DNA of 64,000 nucleotides from CAIODY01 sp046051225. Lineage in GTDB: Bacteria; Bacteroidota; Bacteroidia; Chitinophagales; CAIODY01. The translations under genes and the position numbers were made by a program. Location of the stretch: the NCBI GenBank assembly GCA_046051225.1, contig JBJOOR010000003.1, forward strand, positions 248,001-312,000, read 5' to 3'. The notes beneath the pieces were generated by a model that was not told the DNA's origin, made no database searches, and was given only the letters and a program-made list of their open reading frames with translations. Of this stretch, positions 33,695-41,624 are shown piece after piece (position 1 is the first letter of the stretch; each line of letters begins with the position of its first letter).

Positions 33695-34537
33695 ATGAAA
33701 AAAAATACCGACATCAAACTATTTGAAGAGAAAAAAGTAAGAACACTTTGGAGCGATGAAAACGAAAAATGGTATTTATCCATTGTAGATGTGATTGCTG
33801 TTTTAACCGAAAGCCCTAACCCAAGAAACTACTGGAAAGTTCTGAAACACCGACTAATAAAGGAAGGAAACGAGTCGGTTACAAATTGTAACCAACTGAA
33901 ATTGCAATCTGCAGATGGAAAATTTTACCTTACCGATGTTGCCGATACCGAACAACTTTTCAGATTGATACAATCTATCCCATCACCAAAGGCAGAACCC
34001 TTTAAACTTTGGTTGGCACAAGTAGCTGCCGAAAGATTAGACGAAATGCAAGACCCCGAACTTACTATTGATAGGGCTTTGGAGCAATATATACAATTAG
34101 GCTACAGCGAAAACTGGATTAACCAACGCTTAAAAAGTATTGAGATTAGAAAAGAATTAACCGATGAATGGAAAAAAAGAGGATTGAAAGAAGGTGTGCA
34201 ATTTGCAACTTTAACCGATATTATTACCAAGGCTTGGAGCGATAAAACCACCAAAGAATATAAAACACTGAAGGGGTTGAAGAAAGAAAACCTACGAGAT
34301 AATATGACTAATACCGAATTGATTTTAAACATGCTTGCCGAAGCCTCTACCAAAGATATTTCTGCGGCAATTAACCCAAAAAATTTTGATGAAAGTAAAG
34401 CCATAGCAGCGCAAGGCGGCAATGTTGCTAAAGTTGCACTAAAAGAGTTAGAAGCCCGAACAGGCAAAAAAGTAGTAACTGCTTTAAATGCAAAAGCCGT
34501 TTTGAAATTAAACGACGCTAAACCCAAAAATAAATAA
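33695..34537 (+). CDS. BRO-N/DinD-like protein (phage antirepressor family)
   Basis: The 280-residue product starts with a BRO-N domain (about 8-115: LFEEKKVRTLWSDENEKWYLSIVDVIAVLTES, YLTDVADTEQLFRLIQSIPSPKAEPFKLWLA). It continues into a DinD-like region (LGYSENWINQRLKSIEIRKELTDEWKKRG). BRO-N proteins bind DNA and are typical of phages and mobile regions; DinD acts on RecA filaments in E. coli. Here it is stand-alone with its own promoter, at the left end of an accessory stretch. The exact role is unknown. Confidence 0.85.
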   Translation: MKKNTDIKLFEEKKVRTLWSDENEKWYLSIVDVIAVLTESPNPRNYWKVLKHRLIKEGNESVTNCNQLKLQSADGKFYLTDVADTEQLFRLIQSIPSPKAEPFKLWLAQVAAERLDEMQDPELTIDRALEQYIQLGYSENWINQRLKSIEIRKELTDEWKKRGLKEGVQFATLTDIITKAWSDKTTKEYKTLKGLKKENLRDNMTNTELILNMLAEASTKDISAAINPKNFDESKAIAAQGGNVAKVALKELEARTGKKVVTALNAKAVLKLNDAKPKNK

Positions 34538-34892
34538 ATAGAAAAGCCCAACACCACCAACCTTTTTAGCGCCGTAGGTGCAGCACAATAAATTAACCAC
34601 TCCCGAAAATTCGGGAGGCGCAAAGATTTTTCATAACAGCAACTATTACAATTTGCTTTTAGCCATAGTGTAGGTGAAAATATTTTTGCGTTCAATTTAA
34701 TTTTTCAATACTTGTTTGCTTAGCTTAAACCCTGTTCTACAAATGTTTATTAATGAGGATTATAAATCCTCAACTCCAGAGAATCGGATTACAAATCCGA
34801 TGCAGCATTGAACATATCCGTTGTGGCAGAGCCTACTCAAATACTATGCTTCGGCTTAGCAACAACTAAAACAGCTTGCTGCCTACGGGAGC
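34538..34892. repeat. Non-coding stretch with small palindromes
   Basis: This 355-bp gap has no gene I can support. It holds CTCCCGAAAATTCGGGAG (about 34600-34617) and two related 17-bp palindromes in tandem: GAGGATTATAAATCCTC at 34755-34771 and TCGGATTACAAATCCGA at 34784-34800. Their shared GGATTAyAAATCC core suggests a REP-like unit. The long minus-strand open frame here is a shadow of the BRO/DinD gene. Confidence 0.55.
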
Positions 34893-35753
34893 CTATCGAA
34901 GTTCGTTAAAAATGCCTTTTATGAATAGAAGTAATGGTCTTACAATGTATAATAGCCCAAATAATATTGCTAAGCAAACAAAGACTATTTTTCTAATTTC
35001 AGTATCTTGATAAAATGTCAAACTATTCATCTTTGAAATTTTTGGACTTAACTCTTCTTGCAAAACCTTAGCCTCTTCTAGCTTTATTATGTCATCATTA
35101 TCATAAGCGTTATTTTCTATAAATCTCTTTAAATGGTTTGGAGTTGTAATGTCAAATTCTTTCAATGTGTATGTTGGAAATTTCCCGTAAAATGAAGTAA
35201 ACCAAACTTCATTATCTTTAGACCTCATTAAAGTACGCCAATAATTTTGGACATTATTATCAAATTCATCAAGATTAAAAGTGTATTTGCTATAATCCCA
35301 AAAACGACTTCTTATTTCCTTTTTGGCTTCCCTTTTTGCTAATTTTTCTGATATAACAGATTGTGTCTTTTGTATTTCCGATGTCAATGATTTTTTTTGA
35401 ACTTGATTTATGGCATTAGAGCCAATTAAGAATAGTAAACACATTACGATACCAGAAATAAATACAATGAATATAACTAATTCAAGTTTTGCTTTCTTTT
35501 TATAAACAGTTTCGTCTAATTCGCCCATTGTGTTTAAATACCAGTATAAAAAATAAAAAGAAACAGACAATATCGTGAAATAAATCCCTATTCTGTAAAG
35601 GTCTATATTTGAATTGTTCGACCATATTGCGTCATAAACTATTGCTGTATTATACCCTTTATTATTGCGAAAGGGAACGTAAAAAATACAAGAAACAACT
35701 AGAAGAAATAAGTAAATTAGCGAAAGAATTTTTTGGAAAGCGTTTGGTCTCAT
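34893..35753 (-). CDS. Membrane protein of unknown function
   Basis: The product has helices at about 8-25, 47-70, 90-113 and 255-280 (numbering from the ATG at 35753), with a roughly 130-residue soluble loop rich in charged residues between helices 3 and 4. MRPNAFQKILSLIYLFLLV is a natural start. A further ATG at 35816 would add 21 polar residues. The promoter at 35858-35887 is compatible with both. No family recognised. It lies in the accessory stretch between the BRO gene and the second repeat array. Confidence 0.65.
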   Translation of the reverse strand: MRPNAFQKILSLIYLFLLVVSCIFYVPFRNNKGYNTAIVYDAIWSNNSNIDLYRIGIYFTILSVSFYFLYWYLNTMGELDETVYKKKAKLELVIFIVFISGIVMCLLFLIGSNAINQVQKKSLTSEIQKTQSVISEKLAKREAKKEIRSRFWDYSKYTFNLDEFDNNVQNYWRTLMRSKDNEVWFTSFYGKFPTYTLKEFDITTPNHLKRFIENNAYDNDDIIKLEEAKVLQEELSPKISKMNSLTFYQDTEIRKIVFVCLAILFGLLYIVRPLLLFIKGIFNELR

Positions 35754-35857
35754 TATGAAATTATTTTGTCTATAGAAAATGGTTTTTGAAAATTGATACC
35801 TACGTTTTTGGGGCATTTTGCTGCTTGGGTTTTTGTTAGGTCTGTAGTTGCATAAAA

Positions 35858-35887
35858 CAAATGTAGCGAAACAACCGAACTTTCAAA
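35858..35887 (-). promoter_or_regulatory. Promoter of the unknown membrane protein
   Basis: On the minus strand TTTG (35884-35887) and TACATTTG (35858-35865) are 18 bp apart, matching the Bacteroidota consensus. Confidence 0.55.
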
Positions 35888-36011
35888 TTGCTCGTTAAGC
35901 CGATGTAACATTAGCCTCGTGTTATCTGCTGTGCTAATGTTTCTTAATAATCAATGAAAAAAACTGTCATGAAGTTTAGTTTATAAAATAGTTTAGGCAT
36001 TTAATATCATA

Positions 36012-36911
36012 TTATCTAACAAACGAACGATTCGCTTTATAAATGTATGCAAGCTCGTTTCCTGGTGCTGTCAATTCAACGTTTAATAATTCTGCATATG
36101 TTTGCTGCGCTGAAAATAACCCTTTGGCAATGTTGGAAAATTTAAGTTTAATAACATTTTCAACTAATTCAGCGGACCCAACAACAAGCGTCTGTAATAT
36201 TCCAGAATTGAATTTTATTTTATGAAGTTCTAAGCTTTTTTGGTATCTATAAAGCAAAAACTCAAGTTCGTCTTTAATTTCATGTGCTGTCAAGTTTGAT
36301 ATGGCTGACTTATTAACCCAAGTCCTCAACCCAGCAAATTGTCCTTTATTGTCAGGATTGCTCTTGAATTCAAAAATATTACTCCAAGGTGTTTCATAAT
36401 CAGGAATGGGCATTTTCTCTATTATCAAATTTATTACATCAGTTTTTGTAAGCGAATGGTCTTCTGTTAAAATCAATCGTTTAATTAGTGGTATTGAAAA
36501 AAAATCATTGTTTGAAATCTCATTATTAAGCATTAAACTAGAAAGTCTTGCTGCCGCTTCCATAGCTAATTCATTGTCGTTGCTTTTACAAACAATGTCT
36601 GAGAGTTGTATAAATTCTTTATTAATTGCTGATACATCAGCGTCATTTTTTAATGTTGTCCCGCCTCTATCCATTGAATCAAACAAATAACCTTTTTCAC
36701 ATAAGAAATCTAATTCATCAACAATATACCAGTGGCTGCAGTTTGATTTATGAACTGTTCTAAAATGATTAATAGCATTCCCAAGTGAAGGAATTCCGAC
36801 GAGGTCAAAAAGCAAGATAGCTTGTTTTAAAGAACCCAGTAATTTATCGTCAAAAGTAGACGGTGGTTTAATGCCAGCAGTCCGTAATGTCCGTTGTAAT
36901 TCCATATACAT
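36012..36911 (-). CDS. Unknown cytosolic protein
   Basis: No domain is recognised. From the ATG at 36911 it is 299 residues, mostly helical, with no signal peptide or membrane helix. The frame is open to an ATG at 37016, but a TAAATTTG -7 box at 36983-36990 (minus strand) would lie inside that longer form, so I prefer a start near 36905-36911. LRTAGIKPPSTFDDKLLGSLKQAILLFDLVGIPSLGNAINHF near the start and a helical C-terminus are visible. It is divergent from the repeat array. Accessory by context. Confidence 0.6.
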   Translation of the reverse strand: MYMELQRTLRTAGIKPPSTFDDKLLGSLKQAILLFDLVGIPSLGNAINHFRTVHKSNCSHWYIVDELDFLCEKGYLFDSMDRGGTTLKNDADVSAINKEFIQLSDIVCKSNDNELAMEAAARLSSLMLNNEISNNDFFSIPLIKRLILTEDHSLTKTDVINLIIEKMPIPDYETPWSNIFEFKSNPDNKGQFAGLRTWVNKSAISNLTAHEIKDELEFLLYRYQKSLELHKIKFNSGILQTLVVGSAELVENVIKLKFSNIAKGLFSAQQTYAELLNVELTAPGNELAYIYKANRSFVR

Positions 36912-37076
36912 TTTTGGTTGGCATGTGGTAACTTGTGTAGTATTGTTTCTTTCACAAATATTGTAGTTATTATTTTGTTTTACAAATTTATTTATGAATC
37001 CCAAAGCAGCAAGCATTCGTTCAATAACATCGGGGGTTCATTTTATAATAACCCTAACCCCTCTCATCAAAAACTG

Positions 37077-37321
37077 AATTCCGTTTGTCGTTTCCTTCAT
37101 TCCTTTTATCACAAAAGCAATGACGTTTATTATAAAAAGAATCACGTCTATCATACAAGCAATTCTTTCTGTTACAAACCTAATTGCGGCAACCACAAAA
37201 GCAGTTCGGTTTGTTACAAACGGAATTCCTTTTGTCGCATCCTGCATTCCGTTTGTCATTTCCTGAACTCCTTTTATTCCATCCTGAACTCCTTTTGTTA
37301 TCGCCAGAATTGCATTCAAAG
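37077..37321 (+). repeat. Array of about 11.7 degenerate 21-bp units (locus 2)
   Basis: Units of exactly 21 bp start at 37077, 37098, 37119 and so on to 37308, with a partial last unit. Well-kept examples are AACTCCTTTTATTCCATCCT, CATTCCGTTTGTCATTTCCT and AATTCCTTTTGTCGCATCCT (first 20 bases of each). A sub-group in the middle has CACAAAAGC or TTACAAAC in the second half. Units are 50-80% alike by eye. Both strands stay open as heptads. The TTCCGTTTGTC core resembles TTCCGTTCATCCG of locus 1 in gene sense. The FN3-like gene follows. Confidence 0.85.
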
Positions 37322-37497
37322 CAGCCACCAAAGCCAATTTTACAAAGGCTTAACACTTGTTTGCATCACCACGTGAAACATTTTTAAAATAGCTCCGTAT
37401 TACATCCTATAAAATCGAGTATTTCATTTTTAACTTCAAAAAATTAATTGCTGCATGATGTAACATTTACACTCCAAATACAAATAAGGAGCATAAA

Positions 37498-38115
37498 ATG
37501 AAAAAAATTAAAATTAGTATCGGCTTCAGCGATTATTCTGATGCCGAACTGCTTGTAAAAGCCAAGCACATCAGCCAGTCAATGACTGGTAACAGCAATT
37601 TCCCCTCCCCTTCCCCCACTTTAACTGTGTATAATGCGGCAGTTAGCGCTTATGAAACAGCACTGGGCAATGCCGAAAATGGTAGTGTTAATGACACCGC
37701 TGTCAAAAATGATGCTCGTGATGCACTGGAGACCATCATGCAATCGCTGGGTTTGTATGTGCAATTGAATTGTGCAAACAGTCTCAACAAAGCCACCAGC
37801 AGCGGTTTTGATGTACATGCTGCGCCAACTTCGGCTGTTGTGCCTGCGATTCCTTCTAATGTAAAAGGTGATGCAGGTACGCATACAGGCGAAGTGGATG
37901 CCTATTGCGATTCGGAGCCTGAGGCTGATTTTTTCATGTTGCGTTATTCGTTGAATATCACAACGCCAGTTTGGGTAGTTATGTTGGCGCAAAAAAGCAG
38001 AAAGTTTACCATCACAGGCTTAACGCATGGTAAGGATATTTTAATCAGTATGTGTGCCGGAAATACAGCAGGGGTAAGCGATTGGAGCGATTCAACTACT
38101 GTATTGGTGTATTGA
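37498..38115 (+). CDS. Helical + FN3-like protein downstream of a 21-bp repeat array (locus 2)
   Basis: The 205-residue product has no signal peptide. Residues 1 to about 105 are a helical domain with the AELLVKAKHISQSMTGNSNFPSPSPTL start known from a Bacteroidota family of unknown role, followed by AVSAYETALGNAENG and DARDALETIMQSLGLYVQL helices. Residues about 120-205 form an FN3-like domain (DAYCDSEPEADFFMLRYS, KFTITGLTHGKDILISMCAGNTAGVSDWSDSTTVLV). It ends in the same VxxWSD/N-x-x-V pattern as the locus 1 protein. The array ends 176 bp upstream in the same orientation. Confidence 0.8.
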   Translation: MKKIKISIGFSDYSDAELLVKAKHISQSMTGNSNFPSPSPTLTVYNAAVSAYETALGNAENGSVNDTAVKNDARDALETIMQSLGLYVQLNCANSLNKATSSGFDVHAAPTSAVVPAIPSNVKGDAGTHTGEVDAYCDSEPEADFFMLRYSLNITTPVWVVMLAQKSRKFTITGLTHGKDILISMCAGNTAGVSDWSDSTTVLVY

Positions 38116-38208
38116 ATACAATCAAGGGTAGTTGTTTGAAGGCGATTTGCATGGGGTGGTGCAGGTCGCTTTTTTGTTTTACAATAGCTTGTTTACAATA
38201 ACGAACAC

Positions 38209-38306
38209 TGAAGGGGCTAAAGCCCTTGTTAGAGCTGCTTTTTTTAACCCTAGCCTTAAGGCTGGGGTTACTGAACAGCCGATTACGTTTGGGCTTTAGC
38301 CCCCTT
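38209..38306. repeat. Three-hairpin GGGGCTAAAGCCC element
   Basis: AAGGGGCTAAAGCCC (38211-38225) and GGGCTTTAGCCCCCTT (38291-38306) are inverted copies of each other, and each is itself palindromic. Between them AACCCTAGCC-TTAA-GGCTGGGGTT forms a third hairpin. REP-like, in the 410-bp gap between the FN3-like gene and mnmG. I see nothing coding in the rest of that gap (38307-38525). Confidence 0.7.
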
Positions 38307-38525
38307 TGAAAATGGTAGTGTGCAACTTGAATATATTGAAACTGGAAAAATATACAGTCATTCAGACCTGCTTCGAAGAAATCGGGGAGGAACCCATTTA
38401 GAATGCTGTACAAAATTCAAAATAGATTCTTTTTGAAAGACGGATGAGATTGGAAGCAAAAGAGCTGTTGACGTGTTCAATTTGTATTCCTTTATAACCA
38501 ATATCGAGAAGCCAATAACTTCTAT

Positions 38526-40385
38526 TTATCTCCCCATAAAAATCATCAACACTTGTACATCGCTGGGCGATACACCACTTATTCTACTTGCCATACCTAA
38601 TGTGGTGGGTCTTAGTTTGCTTAGTTTTTCTCGACTTTCCAATGATAGTGAGCTTAGTTTTTTATAATCAAAATTTTCGGGAATGATTACATCTTCTAAT
38701 CGTTGCATTTTTTCTACCAATTCTAATTCTTTTTCGATGTAGGTGGCGTACTTCATTTGTATTTCGGCTTGCTCTATTTCGTAGTCAGTATAATCTTTTA
38801 AAAAGTCATTTATGCTTTCTACCGCCCTTAAATCTTTTAATTGTACTTGTGGTCGCAAGGCAACCATGCCCAATTTTTGTCTTTGGGTGAGTTCTGCGCT
38901 GTTCAAGCTTAAAAGCAATTCATTGATTTCCAACGGTTCAACATTTGTTTTGTTAAAATGATTAATTATTGAATTTGTAGCATTTTTCTTTTTTTCTACA
39001 TTTTTCATTCTTTCTTCTTTTGCCAACCCTAATTTGTATGATGTTTCGGTAAGTCTTAAATCTGCGTTGTCTTGTCTTAATATCATTCGGTATTCGGCTC
39101 GGCTGGTAAACATTCTATAAGGCTCTTCTGTTCCTTTTGTAATTAGGTCGTCAATTAACACCCCAATGTATGCATCATTTCTTCCTAAAATAAACGGCGC
39201 TTCTTCTTTTACTGCCAAGTGTGCATTTATACCAGCCATTAATCCTTGGCAAGCCGCTTCTTCATATCCTGTTGTTCCGTTAATTTGCCCAGCAAAGAAT
39301 AAATTTTTAATCAACTTTGTTTCCAGCGTATTGGTTAATTGTGTTGGCGGAAAATAATCATACTCAATCGCATATCCTGGTCGAAAGAATTTTACATTCT
39401 CAAATCCTGGTACTTGCTTCATAGCACTATATTGTACATCTTCGGGCAATGATGTAGAAAATCCATTCACATAAATCTCAACCGTGTTCCAACCTTCGGG
39501 TTCTACAAAAAGTTGATGTCTGTCTCTTTCAGCAAATCTGTTTATTTTATCTTCAATACTTGGGCAATATCTTGGGCCTACGCCATCTATTCGTCCTGCA
39601 TACATCGGCGATCTATCAAAACCCGTTTTTAAAATATCGTGTACGGTTTGGTTGGTATAAGTCATCCAACAACTTCTTTGTGCTATCGGTTTTTTTATAT
39701 CAAGATATGAGAATCCAACAATTTCATCATCACCTTTTTGTTCTTCCATTTTCGAATAGTCTAACGAACGTCCGTCAACTCTTGGCGGCGTACCTGTTTT
39801 TAATCTATCGCTATCAAATCCTAACGAAACTAATTGCTCGGTAATTCCCGTAGCGGCTTTTTCTGCCATTCTTCCACCGCCAAATTGCTTTTCGCCAATA
39901 TGAATAATGCCATTTAAAAAAGTGCCACTGGTTAATACCACGGCTTTTGCTATAATTAAATGTCCCATTGCTGTTTTTACACCGCAAAGTTTTCCATTCT
40001 CAATTAATAATTCAACCACCATATCCTGGAAGAAATCTACATTAGGTGTAAGCTCCAACATATTTCTCCATTCGGCGGCAAACATCATTCTGTCGTTTTG
40101 TGTTCTTGGGCTCCACATAGCAGGTCCTTTCGAACGATTTAACATCCTGAATTGTATCATGCTTTTGTCGGATACTATTCCGCTGTATCCACCCAAGGCA
40201 TCTATTTCTCTTACAATTTGCCCTTTTGCTACGCCACCCATGGCTGGGTTGCAACTCATTTGTGCAATGGTTTGCATGTTCATGGTAATGAGTAGCACTT
40301 TGCTGCCCATATTTGCTGCCGCCGCCGCCGCTTCTGATCCAGCATGACCAGCACCAGCTACAATTACATCGTATTCTTTAAACAT
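38526..40385 (-). CDS. mnmG: tRNA uridine-5-carboxymethylaminomethyl modification enzyme MnmG (GidA)
   Basis: The 619-residue FAD enzyme acts with MnmE to modify U34 of some tRNAs. The FAD-binding GAGHAGSEAAAAAANMG is at residues 10-26, with MSCNPAMGGVAKGQIVREIDALGG following. The NGTTGYEEAACQGLMAGINAHL block and the C-terminal MnmE-binding helices are also present. Full length. Historically named for its place next to oriC in many bacteria; here two parS sites lie just upstream. Confidence 0.98.
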   Translation of the reverse strand: MFKEYDVIVAGAGHAGSEAAAAAANMGSKVLLITMNMQTIAQMSCNPAMGGVAKGQIVREIDALGGYSGIVSDKSMIQFRMLNRSKGPAMWSPRTQNDRMMFAAEWRNMLELTPNVDFFQDMVVELLIENGKLCGVKTAMGHLIIAKAVVLTSGTFLNGIIHIGEKQFGGGRMAEKAATGITEQLVSLGFDSDRLKTGTPPRVDGRSLDYSKMEEQKGDDEIVGFSYLDIKKPIAQRSCWMTYTNQTVHDILKTGFDRSPMYAGRIDGVGPRYCPSIEDKINRFAERDRHQLFVEPEGWNTVEIYVNGFSTSLPEDVQYSAMKQVPGFENVKFFRPGYAIEYDYFPPTQLTNTLETKLIKNLFFAGQINGTTGYEEAACQGLMAGINAHLAVKEEAPFILGRNDAYIGVLIDDLITKGTEEPYRMFTSRAEYRMILRQDNADLRLTETSYKLGLAKEERMKNVEKKKNATNSIINHFNKTNVEPLEINELLLSLNSAELTQRQKLGMVALRPQVQLKDLRAVESINDFLKDYTDYEIEQAEIQMKYATYIEKELELVEKMQRLEDVIIPENFDYKKLSSLSLESREKLSKLRPTTLGMASRISGVSPSDVQVLMIFMGR

Positions 40386-40402
40386 AATATTATTTGTTGA
40401 TG

Positions 40403-40410
40403 CAAAACTA
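40403..40410 (-). promoter_or_regulatory. -7 box of mnmG
   Basis: The minus strand reads TAGTTTTG, matching TAnnTTTG, 18 bp before the ATG at 40385. Confidence 0.45.
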
Positions 40411-40491
40411 ATACATTTGTTTCAATGAACCGTTAACAAAACGGCCTGCAACAAACAATTGACAATATATACCTTTGGTTAAGCACTAATG

Positions 40492-40507
40492 TGTTTCACG
40501 TGAAACA
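40492..40507. other. parS centromere site 1
   Basis: TGTTTCACGTGAAACA, a perfect 16-bp palindrome identical to the conserved bacterial parS (TGTTnCACGTGAAACA). ParB binds such sites, spreads, and recruits SMC-ScpAB near the origin. parA and parB are not in the window. Confidence 0.93.
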
Positions 40508-40551
40508 CGTTTATTAGTTTTTCGTGTGTTTGCTTGTGAGACTCCTTTTTT

Positions 40552-40567
40552 TGTTTCACGTGAAACA
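40552..40567. other. parS centromere site 2
   Basis: A second perfect TGTTTCACGTGAAACA, exactly 60 bp after the first. Both lie in the 304-bp gap between mnmG and the comM remnant, which otherwise shows only the mnmG promoter. Confidence 0.93.
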
Positions 40568-40689
40568 AAAAAAGCTTGTGGGCTGTGTTTTTATTTGCTC
40601 GGTTGATATTTTGCTTGGTTTGCAAGCAATTTTCTAAAACAGGGCTTTTCACAAAAATGGTAATTTTACCTAAACAATGTTGTATAAAA

Positions 40690-41178
40690 CTAATTTCCCC
40701 AATTTTCTCTGTCAAGGCTACGGTATTGAATGGCTTCGGCTAAATGCTCTACTTTAATATCGGGGCTGGCAGCTAAATCAGCAATGGTGCGGCTTACTTT
40801 TAATATTCTATCATAAGCTCGGGCAGATAAGCCTAATCGCTCCATAGCTGTTTTTAAAAGTGTTTGCCCAGCTGTGCTTATTACACAAAGTTCTTTTAAC
40901 ATTTTACTGCTTATTTGTGCGTTGCAATGTACTTCGCTATTGTCTTTATAGCGTTCTTGTTGAATCATCCTAGCTTTAATCACTCGTTCACGAATGCTTT
41001 CGCTTTTTTCCGAAACACGTTCGGATGTAAGTTCATTAAACGATACAGGTGTTACTTCTACATGCAAATCAATTCTATCTAATAATGGCCCCGATATTCG
41101 ATTCAGGTATTTTTGAACTGTTCCAGGTATACATACACATTCTTTTTCGGGATGATTAAAAAATCCACAAGGGCATCG
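40690..41178 (-). pseudogene. Truncated comM/YifB (Mg-chelatase-like AAA+ ATPase), C-terminal third
   Basis: The minus strand encodes CPCGFFNHPEKECVCIPG, then VQKYLNRISGPLLDRIDLHVEV, and the Mg-chelatase C-terminal domain ending DRENWGN. This equals the last third of ComM, which is normally about 510 residues. The N-terminal Lon-like part and Walker motifs are absent. Homology stops just before CPCG (near 41175): the usual ASMNPCPCG reads TLRCPCG here, and beyond it lies the XRE gene. There is no start codon of its own in the proper place. ComM is a branch-migration helicase in transformation, so this copy is likely non-functional. Confidence 0.85.
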
Positions 41179-41183
41179 CAGCG

Positions 41184-41606
41184 TTGCCTTTTTCCACTTT
41201 AGATATTAGACTGCCTATCCTGCCTGACAATTATCCAATCAGCCTAAATACTACGGGAAAACATATTTTGAAACGCCGCCTTGATTTAAAGCTCTTCCAA
41301 AAGGATGTTGCAAATATAATCGGTGTTACTGAATCAATGGTATATTATTGGGAACATAATCATAGTGAACCAACGGCAAAACACATGAAAGAAGTAATAC
41401 AGTTTTTAGGATATTATCCATTTCCTGAACCAGTTACCATTGGCGAAAAGATTAGAAAGTATAGATATGAAAATGGTTTAACCCACAATGACTTTGGTAT
41501 TTTGGTAGGCGTAGATGCAACTACGGTTGGTGCATGGGAACAAGGAACACCTCTTAAAAGGCTACTACCAAAAAGCAAGGTTGAAAAAATACTTAATAGG
41601 GAGTAG
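41184..41606 (+). CDS. XRE-family protein with two helix-turn-helix regions
   Basis: The 140-residue product starts with TTG at 41184. It has two HTH segments: RLDLKLFQKDVANIIGVTESMVYYWEHN (about 32-59) and IRKYRYENGLTHNDFGILVGVDATTVGAWEQG (about 90-121), separated by AKHMKEVIQFLGYYPFPEP. The MPFSTLDIRLPILPDNYP start fits complete proteins of this widespread type, so it is probably intact. It abuts the comM breakpoint, and its start lies within about 10 bp of it, so it may have arrived with the rearrangement. Targets unknown. Confidence 0.75.
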   Translation: MPFSTLDIRLPILPDNYPISLNTTGKHILKRRLDLKLFQKDVANIIGVTESMVYYWEHNHSEPTAKHMKEVIQFLGYYPFPEPVTIGEKIRKYRYENGLTHNDFGILVGVDATTVGAWEQGTPLKRLLPKSKVEKILNRE

Positions 41607-41624
41607 GCGTACCTATTGCGATAT

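Noticed and set aside
34102..34695. 197-residue open frame antisense to the BRO/DinD gene
   Set aside because: Mostly opposite a well-supported gene; the remainder covers palindromic non-coding DNA.
36918..37376. Open frames on both strands across the 21-bp array at locus 2 (plus strand 36918-37376, minus strand 37038-37337)
   Set aside because: Both strands are open at once, as expected from a periodic array. The plus-strand frame overlaps the start of the divergent gene. There is no evidence to choose a coding strand.
37355..37380. Third parS-like site (CACGTGAAACA near 37370)
   Set aside because: Only one half of the palindrome is kept (about 11 of 16 positions). Not enough to call a ParB site.
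38340..38525. Possible transposase remnant between the FN3-like gene and mnmG
   Set aside because: Translations in all frames are broken and show no recognisable transposase motif.
40479..40715. 78-residue open frame on the minus strand between mnmG and comM
   Set aside because: It overlaps both parS sites (read as FHVKH and FHVKQ) and the comM remnant's end, and has no protein-like pattern.
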